Positions 16,064 to 25,002 of a stretch of 64,000 bases of DNA are shown here, in pieces. The stretch comes from Pseudobutyrivibrio sp. Lineage in GTDB: Bacteria; Bacillota; Clostridia; Lachnospirales; Lachnospiraceae. The stretch spans positions 35,750 to 99,749 of the forward strand of contig JAFYYR010000002.1 of assembly GCA_017557435.1 (NCBI GenBank). The letters are read 5' to 3'. A program made the translations under genes and the position numbers. The notes under the pieces were generated by a model that saw only the letters and a list, made by a program, of their open reading frames with translations, had not been told where the DNA came from and did not search any database. How positions within the stretch are numbered: position 1 is the first letter of the stretch; every line of letters begins with the position of its first letter.

Positions 16064-18889
16064 ATGAAAGAAAAGAAATATATAAAAATTAAGGGGGCCA
16101 ACGAGCACAACCTGAAAAATATCAGCTTGGACATCCCACGTGATGAGTTTGTTGTACTTACTGGTTTATCAGGTTCTGGTAAGTCATCCCTTGCATTTGA
16201 CACTATTTTTGCAGAGGGACAGAGACGCTATATGGAGTCACTTTCTTCATATGCTAGACAGTTCCTTGGCCAGATGGAAAAGCCTAATGTAGAGCACATG
16301 GAGGGCATGCCACCAGCTATTTCCATTGACCAGAAGAGTACCAATCACAATCCACGTTCTACTGTAGGTACAGTCACAGAGATTTATGATTATATGAGAC
16401 TTCTCTACGCTAGGTGCGGTGTGCCACACTGTCCTAATTGCGGCAAGCCTATCAGCAAGCAGACAGTGGACCAGATGGTAGATGCCATTATGGCACTTCC
16501 TGAGCGTACCAAGATTCAGCTTCTTGCTCCAGTAGTTAGAGGCCGCAAGGGTACACATGAGAAGCTTTTTGAGAAGGCTAAAAAGTCAGGCTATGTTCGT
16601 GTAAATGTAGATGGAAGTGTTTATGACCTTTCAGAAGAAATTAAGCTAGATAAGAATATTAAGCACAATATCGAGGTTGTGGTTGATAGACTTGTAATAA
16701 AAGAGGGCATTGAAAAGCGTCTTACAGATTCTATCGAGTCAGTTCTTAAATTGGCTGATGGACTTATGATTGTAGATGTAATTGACGGTGAGCCTATCCG
16801 ATTTTCTGAGGGATTTTCATGTCCTGATTGTGGAATCAGTATTGATGAAGTAGAGCCACGTAGTTTCTCATTCAACAATCCATTTGGTGCTTGCCCAGAG
16901 TGTTTTGGTCTTGGTTACAAGATGGAATTTGATGAGGATCTTATGATTCCAGACAAGAGTCTTTCATTTAATCAGGGCTGTGTGCAGGTTATTGGTTGGC
17001 AGTCTGCTAATAAATCCACAAGCTTTGCACATGCATTGTTGGAGGCGCTTGCTAAGGAATACAAGTTTTCTCTTGATACACCTTATAAGGATCTTCCAGA
17101 GAAAATTAGACATATGTTTATTCATGGATTTGACCGCTCAGTAGATGTGGAGTACGAGGGCCAGAGAGGCAGAGGCGTATATCCTACAGTATTTGAGGGA
17201 CTTATCGAGAATGTTAATCGTCGATACAAGGAGACATTCTCAGAGAATCAAAAGCGTGAATACGAAGAGTTCATGTTCTACAGTGAGTGTCCATGCTGTC
17301 ACGGCCAGCGACTTAAAAAGGAATCACTTGCGGTTACTATTGCCGACAAGAACATTTTCGAGATGACTCAGTACCCAGTTCACGAGCTCTATGATTTGAT
17401 TGATAACTTAGAGCTTACAGAGCAGCAGAAAAAAATTGGTGCTGTAGTGTTAAAGGAGATTAGAAATCGTCTTAAGTTCATGGTGGATGTAGGACTTGAT
17501 TATCTTACACTTGCTAGAGCAACAGCCACACTTTCCGGTGGTGAGGCACAGCGTATTCGACTTGCTACACAGATTGGTTCTGGACTTGTTGGCGTTGCAT
17601 ACATTTTGGATGAGCCATCAATCGGTCTTCACCAAAAGGATAATGACAAATTGCTAGCTTCCCTTAAGGGACTTCGCGATTTGGGAAATACACTTATTGT
17701 GGTTGAGCACGATGCTGATACTATGCGTGCTGCAGACTATCTTGTGGATATCGGCCCTCGCGCCGGCAAGGACGGTGGAGAAGTCATTGCTGCAGGTACT
17801 CCTGAGGAGATTATGGCATGCCCTGATTCAATTACAGGCCAGTATTTAAGTGGCAAGCTATGTATTCCAGTTCCATCTGAGCGCAGAGAGCCAAAGGGAT
17901 GGCTGACTATTAAGGGCGCTAGGGAGCACAACCTTAAAAATATTGATGTGGATATTCCACTTGGTATTATGACGGTAGTCACAGGTGTGTCAGGCTCCGG
18001 CAAGAGCTCACTTGTGAATGAGATTCTTTATAAGGATTTGGCTAAGAGACTTAACAGAGCAAGAAAAATATCTGGTAAGCATGATGATATTTTAGGAACA
18101 GAGGCTCTTGATAAGGTTATCGATATTGACCAGTCTCCAATTGGACGTACACCACGTTCTAACCCAGCTACATACACTGGCGTATTTGATTTAATACGTG
18201 ATTTATTTGCGGGTACAACCGAGGCCAAGGAGCGAGGCTACAACAAAGGCCGCTTCTCCTTCAATGTAAAGGGAGGCCGCTGCGAGGCATGTTCTGGTGA
18301 TGGTATCATCAAAATCGAGATGCACTTTTTACCAGATGTATATGTTCCATGTGAAGTATGCGGTGGTAAGAGATATAATAGAGAGACTCTTGAGGTTCAC
18401 TACAAGGGCAAGACTATCTACGATGTGCTTGATATGACAGTTGAGGAGGCAGTTGAATTCTTCAAAAACGTACCAAGTATCGCTAATAAGATTCAGGCCC
18501 TCTACGATGTAGGCTTAGGCTACATCAAGCTAGGCCAGCCAAGTACCACACTTTCTGGTGGCGAGGCTCAGCGTATTAAGCTTGCTACAGAGCTTTCTCG
18601 TCGCGCCACAGGCAAGACCATCTACATTTTGGATGAGCCTACCACAGGTTTACATTTCGACGACGTTAACAAGCTAGTTGAAATCATGCGCAAGCTCTCA
18701 GACTCTGGTAACACAGTTGTAGTAATCGAGCACAACTTGGACGTAATCAAGTGTGCAGACTACATCATAGATATGGGACCAGACGGTGGCGACCGCGGCG
18801 GCACAGTAATCGCCAAGGGCACTCCAGAGGAGATCGTAAAGGTTAAGAAGAGCTACACAGGCCAGTATCTGAAGGAATATTTAAAGTAA
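16064..18889 (+). CDS. uvrA: Excinuclease ABC subunit A
   Basis: Damage-recognition ATPase of nucleotide excision repair; it loads UvrB on DNA. The 941-residue protein has two ABC modules: Walker [10 protein letters not shown] near residue 31 and GVSGSGKSS near 640, each with an LSGGEAQRI signature and an ILDEPS/T Walker B. Two Cys4 zinc modules are visible (CPNCGKP and the later CEACSGDG...CEVCGGKR). GAGGA precedes the ATG. A weak hairpin with a short T run (16031-16050) lies between uvrB and uvrA and could lower expression, but the pair is probably one SOS-controlled operon. Confidence 0.98.
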   Translation: MKEKKYIKIKGANEHNLKNISLDIPRDEFVVLTGLSGSGKSSLAFDTIFAEGQRRYMESLSSYARQFLGQMEKPNVEHMEGMPPAISIDQKSTNHNPRSTVGTVTEIYDYMRLLYARCGVPHCPNCGKPISKQTVDQMVDAIMALPERTKIQLLAPVVRGRKGTHEKLFEKAKKSGYVRVNVDGSVYDLSEEIKLDKNIKHNIEVVVDRLVIKEGIEKRLTDSIESVLKLADGLMIVDVIDGEPIRFSEGFSCPDCGISIDEVEPRSFSFNNPFGACPECFGLGYKMEFDEDLMIPDKSLSFNQGCVQVIGWQSANKSTSFAHALLEALAKEYKFSLDTPYKDLPEKIRHMFIHGFDRSVDVEYEGQRGRGVYPTVFEGLIENVNRRYKETFSENQKREYEEFMFYSECPCCHGQRLKKESLAVTIADKNIFEMTQYPVHELYDLIDNLELTEQQKKIGAVVLKEIRNRLKFMVDVGLDYLTLARATATLSGGEAQRIRLATQIGSGLVGVAYILDEPSIGLHQKDNDKLLASLKGLRDLGNTLIVVEHDADTMRAADYLVDIGPRAGKDGGEVIAAGTPEEIMACPDSITGQYLSGKLCIPVPSERREPKGWLTIKGAREHNLKNIDVDIPLGIMTVVTGVSGSGKSSLVNEILYKDLAKRLNRARKISGKHDDILGTEALDKVIDIDQSPIGRTPRSNPATYTGVFDLIRDLFAGTTEAKERGYNKGRFSFNVKGGRCEACSGDGIIKIEMHFLPDVYVPCEVCGGKRYNRETLEVHYKGKTIYDVLDMTVEEAVEFFKNVPSIANKIQALYDVGLGYIKLGQPSTTLSGGEAQRIKLATELSRRATGKTIYILDEPTTGLHFDDVNKLVEIMRKLSDSGNTVVVIEHNLDVIKCADYIIDMGPDGGDRGGTVIAKGTPEEIVKVKKSYTGQYLKEYLK

Positions 18890-18903
18890 ATAAGTATTGA
18901 TTT

Positions 18904-18934
18904 AGAGGTGGATATTGTCCACCTCTTTTCTTTT
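18904..18934 (+). terminator. uvrBA terminator
   Basis: Perfect 9-base-pair stem AGAGGTGGA (18904-18912) / TCCACCTCT (18918-18926) with a TATTG loop and a T-rich tail. Confidence 0.9.
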
Positions 18935-18985
18935 GTTAAAATGATAGATAATATTATAGACAGAATGATAAATGGGAGGGGTTTC

Positions 18986-19552
18986 ATGAAAAAATGGTCA
19001 GTTATAAATAGGTGTTTTACATTGTTTGTACTAGGAATAGGGGTTATTTTTCTTATATCCTGTGGAAAGCAGAACTCTGAAAAAATAAGATATTCTAAAT
19101 TAAATGACGAAGACTTAAACACTATAGAATACGTAAATGAAAATATAGATTGCGGATATAAACTTTTGGAAGAAATGGATGCTACTGAAAAATCAGTTGA
19201 AGCTCCATACACAGATATTAGCGAATCTGGAGATGTAAAGAGTTATGGTGTCTATATAAATGAAAAGAATGCTGCATTAAGGACTGCTATTGACATAAAA
19301 AATGAATCTGAGAGTACTATTTTTGGAGTTACATATGGTGACAAATATGGGGCTGCACGTGAGAGAATAGAGGATGCAGGTTTTGAGCTAGAAGAAGAGA
19401 AATTATTTAACAGTGATTTGACTACAATTACTTTCAAAAAGGGAATTGTAAGGATATGCTTGCAAGTTAAAAAAGAGGGTGAAGCAGGCATAGAAGATGA
19501 TGTTATTGAGGTTATAGGAGTTAGCCTTCCAATTATGGAGGAAGAAAAGTAA
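18986..19552 (+). CDS. Small putative lipoprotein, function unknown
   Basis: A 188-residue protein with a type II signal peptide: a basic start (MKKWSVINR), a hydrophobic core and a lipobox-like LISC with Cys at about residue 30. The mature part is acidic and has no motif I recognise. The ATG at 18986 is chosen because GGGAGGGG lies directly upstream. Codon use is more AT-rich and less biased than in the neighbouring uvrA, suggesting low expression or a more recent origin. It sits alone between the uvrBA terminator and a bidirectional terminator. Confidence 0.75.
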   Translation: MKKWSVINRCFTLFVLGIGVIFLISCGKQNSEKIRYSKLNDEDLNTIEYVNENIDCGYKLLEEMDATEKSVEAPYTDISESGDVKSYGVYINEKNAALRTAIDIKNESESTIFGVTYGDKYGAARERIEDAGFELEEEKLFNSDLTTITFKKGIVRICLQVKKEGEAGIEDDVIEVIGVSLPIMEEEK

Positions 19553-19579
19553 ATTTCTTAAATTGGGAATCAAAGAGAT

Positions 19580-19604
19580 AAGGCACGCCAGCTGGCGTGC
19601 CTTT
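19580..19604. terminator. Bidirectional terminator between convergent genes
   Basis: A perfect 24-base palindrome (19580-19603, arms AAGGCACGCCAG / CTGGCGTGCCTT) lies between the plus-strand lipoprotein gene and the minus-strand GH13_18 gene, with TTTTAT on the plus side and TTATCTC on the other. Confidence 0.85.
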
Positions 19605-19617
19605 TATACAGTAAAAA

Positions 19618-21282
19618 TTAGTCCGTGATAATCTCATAAGAATAATCTCTGAGATTTGCGCGAAGCTCGGCATGGTGACCATCTTTTTCCCAAGCAAGCT
19701 TAAGCATAAATCCATTGGATTCAGCTGTAAGGGTGCTGTCAAAGCTAAAGGCTGGATGCGTGTTTCTCAAACGTAATAATTCTAGCTGCTTTTTAACTAC
19801 GTCATTTTTAAGGGCAACTTCAATCATTTCTGCAGATAGATTAGTTCGGTTGATTTCCTTGTGGCCGCCTACACCTGCGTGGGCAACGGCTTCGTGGTCA
19901 TTTCTACCAGCAAATAAATCAAGATACCATACCTGTGGCTTGCCTGGCATAAACATCTGGATAGCGCGAGCTAAAAGCATTTTGCTATCATTCTCACCCA
20001 GGGCACTATAGTAGGTTGCATTGACCTGATAGTACATATTTTTCTGTCCATGGAGATCCTTAACATATCCGCCACGACCAACAATTGTATCAATAAGCTC
20101 CTGGATTTCTGTCTCATCAAGCATTCCCTTTAAATCGAGAAGAGGAATTCCGTCATGACAACCAAGCATGTTTACAACTCGAATATTCTTTTCTGTAAGT
20201 TCCCGGGCCCAATCAACTAAAAGCTTTCCTGATTGCTTCTCAAGAGTGTAGATGAGAAGACCTGGAAGGAAGAAATCATAGGTCATATAGCCCTTAGAGG
20301 CGATAGTTTCATAGGTACCTTCACCGTATGTGGCGTGTATCTCAGGTAAAAGAGAAAGTCCATATTCATTGGCAATATCTTTTACTCGTTCCAGCACATC
20401 CCATGTGTCCGGCTCGTTAAGGAAATTCTTCTTACCTGGCTCCTTAGGTGCGTATGCAAATGCATCAAGTCTGACGATTTTAGCACCATATTCAGAAAGA
20501 GTCTTAAGAGTATTTCTATAATGCTCCCATACAAGGTCAGATTTGATATTCAAATCCATCTGGCCCAAGTAACGTCTGCTTGCTTCTAGGTAATTGATAA
20601 CATCATCTTTGTATTCTTCATAACCAGCGAAATCAATTTCAGAAGGGGTCTTGCCCTTATCAAGTGAAGCGCAAATGCGCTGAGCTAGATTTGTTGCTGC
20701 AAGATATTGCATACCAGCAGCTTCTATTAAGTCAGCAGCATCAGGTCTCTTGTAGCGAACCTCCTGATAGAAAGTGTTCCAATATGGCACATCCTTGCCA
20801 TCAGGCATTCTCACCATAAGAATTGGAAGACCAGGCTTTCTGAAAAACATATCCTTGATATATTTATCATCTGGCTTAATATAGCCTTCTTCAGTCATTT
20901 CTCCGCAACCTTCCCAAAATTTGTTCCAGTTGATAAAGAAGTCGGCGTATTTAGAATTCTCACCATTTTTTATTAAATCCTGAAACTGAGGTGAGAGAAC
21001 AGAAGCGTGATTTAAAATAAAATCCAGCTTCAAATCGATTCCCAAATCAGAAAGAGCTTCAATGGCTTCCTGAGAACCCAGCTCCTTATTGATGCCGTAA
21101 TCTATTACAGAAAAACCCCTATCTAAGTCAGTGTTGTAGATACTAGGTAAAATATAAAATGACTGGAATACATCTTTAAACTCAGGCTTCTTAAGAACCT
21201 TGATGATGTCCTCGAGTCTCTTACCCATGCTGTCAGGATAAGCATTCAGCATAGGTCCATTATCATTGCGTGTGTTACTCAT
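19618..21282 (-). CDS. GH13_18 glycoside phosphorylase (sucrose phosphorylase-like)
   Basis: A 554-residue cytoplasmic enzyme of the retaining GH13_18 phosphorylase group, which cleaves sucrose or a related alpha-glucoside with phosphate to give alpha-glucose-1-phosphate. Visible catalytic elements are nucleophile Asp273 (VRLDAFAYA), acid/base Glu314 (LLPEIHATYG) and the transition-state His-Asp pair at 376-377 (MLGCHDGIP). It lacks a signal peptide. It is longer than the roughly 480-500 residues of typical sucrose phosphorylases, and the subfamily also contains enzymes for sucrose-6'-phosphate, glucosylglycerol and glucosylglycerate, so the true substrate is open. It is cotranscribed with, and 15 bases downstream of, a P-loop kinase-like gene. 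Confidence 0.88.
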   Translation of the reverse strand: MSNTRNDNGPMLNAYPDSMGKRLEDIIKVLKKPEFKDVFQSFYILPSIYNTDLDRGFSVIDYGINKELGSQEAIEALSDLGIDLKLDFILNHASVLSPQFQDLIKNGENSKYADFFINWNKFWEGCGEMTEEGYIKPDDKYIKDMFFRKPGLPILMVRMPDGKDVPYWNTFYQEVRYKRPDAADLIEAAGMQYLAATNLAQRICASLDKGKTPSEIDFAGYEEYKDDVINYLEASRRYLGQMDLNIKSDLVWEHYRNTLKTLSEYGAKIVRLDAFAYAPKEPGKKNFLNEPDTWDVLERVKDIANEYGLSLLPEIHATYGEGTYETIASKGYMTYDFFLPGLLIYTLEKQSGKLLVDWARELTEKNIRVVNMLGCHDGIPLLDLKGMLDETEIQELIDTIVGRGGYVKDLHGQKNMYYQVNATYYSALGENDSKMLLARAIQMFMPGKPQVWYLDLFAGRNDHEAVAHAGVGGHKEINRTNLSAEMIEVALKNDVVKKQLELLRLRNTHPAFSFDSTLTAESNGFMLKLAWEKDGHHAELRANLRDYSYEIITD

Positions 21283-21297
21283 AAAAACTCCTTTGGA

Positions 21298-22272
21298 CTA
21301 AGCCATTAATTTGCTAAAAGTATCAAAATCGATTAATTCGCCGCTTTTAGTGATGATGATTTTTGCTTTTTTGGCCTGTGATTTAATCTTCTCTTGCTCA
21401 ATGTTAAGGATAAGCATTGTAAATGGGCTGTCTAATTTGCCATCTCTATTTCTAGAGCGTCTATGCTCGAGAGTCTCCTCTGGAGTAGAGTTCAAAAGTA
21501 TAGGAATATCCACATTTGAAAGATAATCACTATTACCGTGGGTCCATTCAAGTATTAGTACCTTAGTATCGGTCATGTCCACTTCGTCATACCATAAAGA
21601 GGCTTCATCGCGGCCCATTCTCTTAAGCCACAGCTTGTCTGCGCCATTTAAAAATGATGAAAGAATTGAGTCAACTTCCTCAAAATCGATTTCCTTAGGT
21701 GTGCCTAGATAATTCTCTAAGGCCATCTTGCCACCATCTAAGTAAGTTTTAAACCAATCGTACTTAGCAATATTAGCATCATTGGCGTCATCCTCGGCCT
21801 TTTGAAGCTCCTGAAGCTCAGAAATAATAGTAGGATCACTAAGTCTAGAAGCAGCAAGAGCTCTTACGCCACCTTCTCTAAAAGTGTGGAGACGCTCAGC
21901 ATCATTGTACATTGGAATACGATGTGGATAGTTGTCACCAGACATTGTGTAGCTTTTGATTCCAGCGGAAGTAAGCATATATGAGAGGATAGAAGCAATC
22001 TCACTTTTGCCTACACCAGAACCACCATGAACACAAACGACTGCACGTCCAAAGCTATTAGCAGAAGCGGCATTTTTAAGCTGTTCCACTAAAGCTGGGA
22101 AAATAGTACGTGCCTTGGCGATATGTGAATCACCAATTTCGATTTTATCTCCTGGCATATCACCATGTGGAATGTCAGCAGGAATATTAAGTCCATCGAT
22201 GACAGTCAAAGAAGTGTTAAGCTTCTCTAAAACTGATGCATCTGTTGCAATCTTATTGAATTTACTGTTCAT
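21298..22272 (-). CDS. P-loop kinase-like protein, substrate unknown
   Basis: A 324-residue protein with Walker A GGSGVGKS at about residue 83-90, a following 'SGDNYPHRIPMYNDAERL' segment, and a later hydrophobic strand VLILEWTHGNSDYL that looks like the end of a nucleotide or sugar kinase core. Similar proteins are often labelled adenylylsulfate- or uridine-kinase-like, which I would not trust here. It sits directly before the GH13_18 gene on the same strand and shares a divergent promoter region with a LacI regulator, so it probably acts on a product or substrate of that enzyme. GAGGGAG at 22279-22285 sets the start; upstream in-frame codons give an unlike N-terminus. Confidence 0.8.
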   Translation of the reverse strand: MNSKFNKIATDASVLEKLNTSLTVIDGLNIPADIPHGDMPGDKIEIGDSHIAKARTIFPALVEQLKNAASANSFGRAVVCVHGGSGVGKSEIASILSYMLTSAGIKSYTMSGDNYPHRIPMYNDAERLHTFREGGVRALAASRLSDPTIISELQELQKAEDDANDANIAKYDWFKTYLDGGKMALENYLGTPKEIDFEEVDSILSSFLNGADKLWLKRMGRDEASLWYDEVDMTDTKVLILEWTHGNSDYLSNVDIPILLNSTPEETLEHRRSRNRDGKLDSPFTMLILNIEQEKIKSQAKKAKIIITKSGELIDFDTFSKLMA

Positions 22273-22326
22273 TTTAACTCCCTCACTACAAAAAATTATG
22301 AAAAAACTGCAAAAACCCGCATAAAC

Positions 22327-22356
22327 TTGACACCTTATGCGCGTAAGTGCTATTAT
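22327..22356 (+). promoter_or_regulatory. Promoter of the GH13_18-locus LacI regulator
   Basis: TTGACA at 22327-22332, an 18-base spacer and TATTAT at 22351-22356. The spacer contains the candidate LacI operator. The divergent kinase promoter could not be placed confidently. Confidence 0.7.
22334..22347. promoter_or_regulatory. Candidate LacI operator 1
   Basis: CTTATGCGCGTAAG is an imperfect palindrome centred on a CpG, typical of LacI-family operators. It sits between the -35 and -10 elements of the regulator gene and upstream of the divergent kinase-GH13_18 operon. Its core ACTTATGCGC-like sequence recurs before the importer genes. Confidence 0.65.
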
Positions 22357-22405
22357 GTTTTCACAATACAATACAATCGAATTTTTGTAAAGGGGTTTTT
22401 GTCAA

Positions 22406-23443
22406 ATGATAACTATCAAGGAAATAGCTCAGAGACTCAATATGTCCACAACCACAGTATCTAACGTGATTCACGGCAAGGCTGGAGAAGTTTCTGAGGA
22501 GACCAGACGTCGCGTAGAAGAATTTCTTAAGGAAGTAGACTACGTGCCTAATATCAATGCTAGAAATTTGGCTCAGAACGAGTCTAAAATCATTGGACTT
22601 GCGCTAAAAGCTCGCGTTGATAAGTATGAGAACCTTATCATGGATCCCTTTGTTGCAGAACTTATCGGTGGTATTGAAGAGACTATTAGGAATGCTGGAT
22701 ATTTCATGATGCTCTATATTTCTAGGGATACAGAGAAGATTATGCGCCATGTTTCAACCTGGAATGTGGATGGTCTTATTCTATTTGGTATGCTGGATGA
22801 TGACGGAGTACGTGTAAGTAAAAAGTATAAGAAACCAATAGTTTGCCTTGATACATATAGTATGGAGGGATTAAAGCACTTCACCAATGTAGGCCTTGAC
22901 GATGAGCAAGGTGCCTACAATATGGTAAAATACATCATTTCTTGCGGTCACGAACGTATTGCTTTCCTATCAGACAATACCAAGGGCGTAGACTTAGCCC
23001 GTTTAAATGGCTATAAGAGGGCCCTTGAAGAAGCAGGAATTGAATACAGTGAAAAGGATTTCTTGAAAATACGCCCAGCAAGCGCAGAAATTGAGGCCAG
23101 CTTGGACGAAATATGCCACAGAGCTCTTGATTATACTGCAATTATGTGCGTATCTGATTTGTATGCAGTTACACTTATGTCAGCTCTTACAGATCGTGGA
23201 ATCCGTGTGCCAGAGGGCATTTCTATAGCTGGATTCGATGATAATATGCTTGGCAGTCTGTATAGACCAGCCCTTACTACCGTTCACCAGGACGTTAAGC
23301 AAAAGGGAGTAGTGGCTGCAGAGACACTTCTTAAGAAACTTCGTGGGGAAGAAACAGAAGCCCAAATAACATTACCAACTCGACTTGTTATCCGTGATAC
23401 CGTCACAAAGCCTAGAAAATCAAGCTTTATGGGACGTTTTTAA
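22406..23443 (+). CDS. LacI-family transcriptional regulator
   Basis: A 345-residue regulator with the LacI helix-turn-helix at the start (MITIKEIAQRLNMSTTTVSN, then a hinge helix with NINARNLAQNES) and a periplasmic-binding-protein-like sugar sensor domain (ISIAGFDDNMLGSLYRPALTTV). It is divergent from the kinase-GH13_18 pair and precedes a sugar importer, so it most likely represses both in response to the imported glucoside. AAGGGG precedes the ATG. Candidate operators with a shared ATGCGC core lie in its own promoter and in that of the importer. Confidence 0.93.
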   Translation: MITIKEIAQRLNMSTTTVSNVIHGKAGEVSEETRRRVEEFLKEVDYVPNINARNLAQNESKIIGLALKARVDKYENLIMDPFVAELIGGIEETIRNAGYFMMLYISRDTEKIMRHVSTWNVDGLILFGMLDDDGVRVSKKYKKPIVCLDTYSMEGLKHFTNVGLDDEQGAYNMVKYIISCGHERIAFLSDNTKGVDLARLNGYKRALEEAGIEYSEKDFLKIRPASAEIEASLDEICHRALDYTAIMCVSDLYAVTLMSALTDRGIRVPEGISIAGFDDNMLGSLYRPALTTVHQDVKQKGVVAAETLLKKLRGEETEAQITLPTRLVIRDTVTKPRKSSFMGRF

Positions 23444-23469
23444 TTAAAAATGGATTTCAGAAATGGGGG

Positions 23470-23498
23470 TTGACCCTTTAGAAAAGTTGTGTTATGTT
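23470..23498 (+). promoter_or_regulatory. Promoter of the sugar importer operon
   Basis: TTGACC at 23470-23475, a 17-base spacer and TATGTT at 23493-23498 preceded by TGT (extended -10). Confidence 0.7.
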
Positions 23499-23510
23499 TT
23501 ACTTATAACA

Positions 23511-23528
23511 AACTTATGCGCAAAAGTT
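23511..23528. promoter_or_regulatory. Candidate LacI operator 2
   Basis: AACTTATGCGCAAAAGTT has 5-base inverted arms (AACTT/AAGTT) around ATGCGC, matching operator 1 in nine consecutive bases (CTTATGCGC). Located just downstream of the transcription start, it would act by blocking elongation or initiation. Confidence 0.65.
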
Positions 23529-23548
23529 AGCTAATCAAAACAAGGGTA

Positions 23549-23567
23549 ATTGTGCACCATGCACAAT
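23549..23567 (+). promoter_or_regulatory. Inverted repeat in the importer leader
   Basis: ATTGTGCA (23549-23556) / TGCACAAT (23560-23567) with a CCA spacer is a perfect 8-base inverted repeat in the 5' untranslated region. It could be a second protein-binding site or an mRNA hairpin. Confidence 0.5.
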
Positions 23568-23626
23568 AAAAGGTAGATTTTTTCTACACAATTAACATTT
23601 TACATGTTATGGGAGGGATTATTGAA

Positions 23627-24913
23627 ATGAGAAAGAGATTACTTTCGGTACTTATGGTAGGCGCTATGGCCAGCAGCCTCGTAGCTTGTGGTCAGCCTAA
23701 CACAGCAAACAATGGAGGTTCTAACTCACAGGGTGGAGGAGCATCAGCAGATAGCTCAGCAGTTAGACTTCTAAATGGTAAGCCAGAGATTGATTCTCAG
23801 CTTCAGGATTTAGCTAAGCTTTACAAGGAGGAGACAGGTAACGAGCTCATCGTTGAGACAATCGGTGGTGATACTAATGCTTCTGACGAGCTTAAGAAGA
23901 TGTATCAGGCAGGCAACATGCCAGACATTTTCGTAATCGAAGCTAACCAGGCTGCTTCATGGGACGGCAAGTTAGCAGATCTTAAGGGTGAGGATTGGAC
24001 AAATAATACTGAGTTTGAACTTGTTGATGACTCAATGGGAACAATCGGATTCCCTTACACAGTAGAGGCTACAGCACTTGGCTACAACGCAGACGTGCTT
24101 AAGGCAGCAGGCGTTGATCCTTCAACACTTACAAGTCCAGATGCTTATGCAGAGGCGTTTAAGAAACTTGATAGTAAGAAGGATGAGCTTGGAATTAAGG
24201 CAGTTCTCGGTTGGTGTGCAGAGCCATCTAACCTTGGATGGTCTTCAGGTACTCATGTATTTGGACAGTATCTTGATGCAGGTCTTGCAGCTGATGATAC
24301 TACATATATTGATTTACTTAACGACGGTGGTCAGGTTGATCATGACAGAATGCTTGCATTCGCAGAGTTCGTTGGCATGATGAACCAGTATTCAGATCCA
24401 GATCTTCTTGTAGATGGTACTTATGATGAGCAGGTAGCTGGCTTCAAGGCTGGTGACTATGCATTCATCACACAGGGTAACTGGTGTGTAACATCTCCTG
24501 ATGATGTTGATTTTGAGTGTGGATTTGCTCCATACGCATTTGAGGATGGCATTGATACAATCATCGCTGGTCCACCAAGCTACTGGGTAGCATATGCAGA
24601 TGGTAATGTTGATGGCGCTAAGGCATTCTTTAACTGGTGCGCAGGTGACTCTGCTCAGAATATTCTTGTAAATGATGCAGGTCTTGTTTCTCCATTTAGT
24701 GATTGCCAGTACGAAGCTGTTAATCCATTCTACGCTAGCATGAAGACATACATCGACGCTGGTAAGTTCAGCGGATGGCATACAATGCTTAAGAAGGATG
24801 GACTTCAGAATCAGACATGTCAGGTATTTGCTGATTATGCTCAGGGCAAGCTTGACGCTGAAAGCTTCACAACAACAATTGAGCAGGTAATCAAGGATTA
24901 CTATGCAAACTAA
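23627..24913 (+). CDS. Sugar ABC importer, extracellular solute-binding lipoprotein
   Basis: A 428-residue family-1 binding protein. It has a lipoprotein signal (MRKRLLSVLMVGAMASSLVAC, lipobox LVAC, Cys at residue 21), then a Gly/Ser/Asn-rich linker and a mature domain with the pattern of MalE-like proteins (MPDIFVIEANQAASW, GFPYTVEATALGYNADVL). It would capture an oligosaccharide at the cell surface and deliver it to the two permeases encoded next. The start follows GGGAGGG at 23611-23617. Codon use is highly biased, so it is probably abundant. The ligand is inferred to be the GH13_18 substrate, sucrose or another alpha-glucoside. Confidence 0.93.
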   Translation: MRKRLLSVLMVGAMASSLVACGQPNTANNGGSNSQGGGASADSSAVRLLNGKPEIDSQLQDLAKLYKEETGNELIVETIGGDTNASDELKKMYQAGNMPDIFVIEANQAASWDGKLADLKGEDWTNNTEFELVDDSMGTIGFPYTVEATALGYNADVLKAAGVDPSTLTSPDAYAEAFKKLDSKKDELGIKAVLGWCAEPSNLGWSSGTHVFGQYLDAGLAADDTTYIDLLNDGGQVDHDRMLAFAEFVGMMNQYSDPDLLVDGTYDEQVAGFKAGDYAFITQGNWCVTSPDDVDFECGFAPYAFEDGIDTIIAGPPSYWVAYADGNVDGAKAFFNWCAGDSAQNILVNDAGLVSPFSDCQYEAVNPFYASMKTYIDAGKFSGWHTMLKKDGLQNQTCQVFADYAQGKLDAESFTTTIEQVIKDYYAN

Positions 24914-24928
24914 TTAAGTAATAGCTTT

Positions 24929-24959
24929 GGGGCAGGGCTAAATGCGCTGCCCCTTTTTA
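24929..24959 (+). terminator. Intercistronic attenuating terminator
   Basis: GGGGCAG (24929-24935) pairs with CTGCCCC (24947-24953), followed by TTTTT. Placed between the binding protein and its permeases, it would let the binding protein be made in excess. Confidence 0.8.
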
Positions 24960-25002
24960 TCTTCATTTTGTAAGAGTTGGTAGGAGAGAAAGGAGATTAG
25001 TT

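Noticed and set aside
18986-19552. Genomic island or mobile element around the AT-rich lipoprotein gene
   Set aside because: Only one gene differs in composition; no integrase, transposase, direct repeats or tRNA junction accompanies it.
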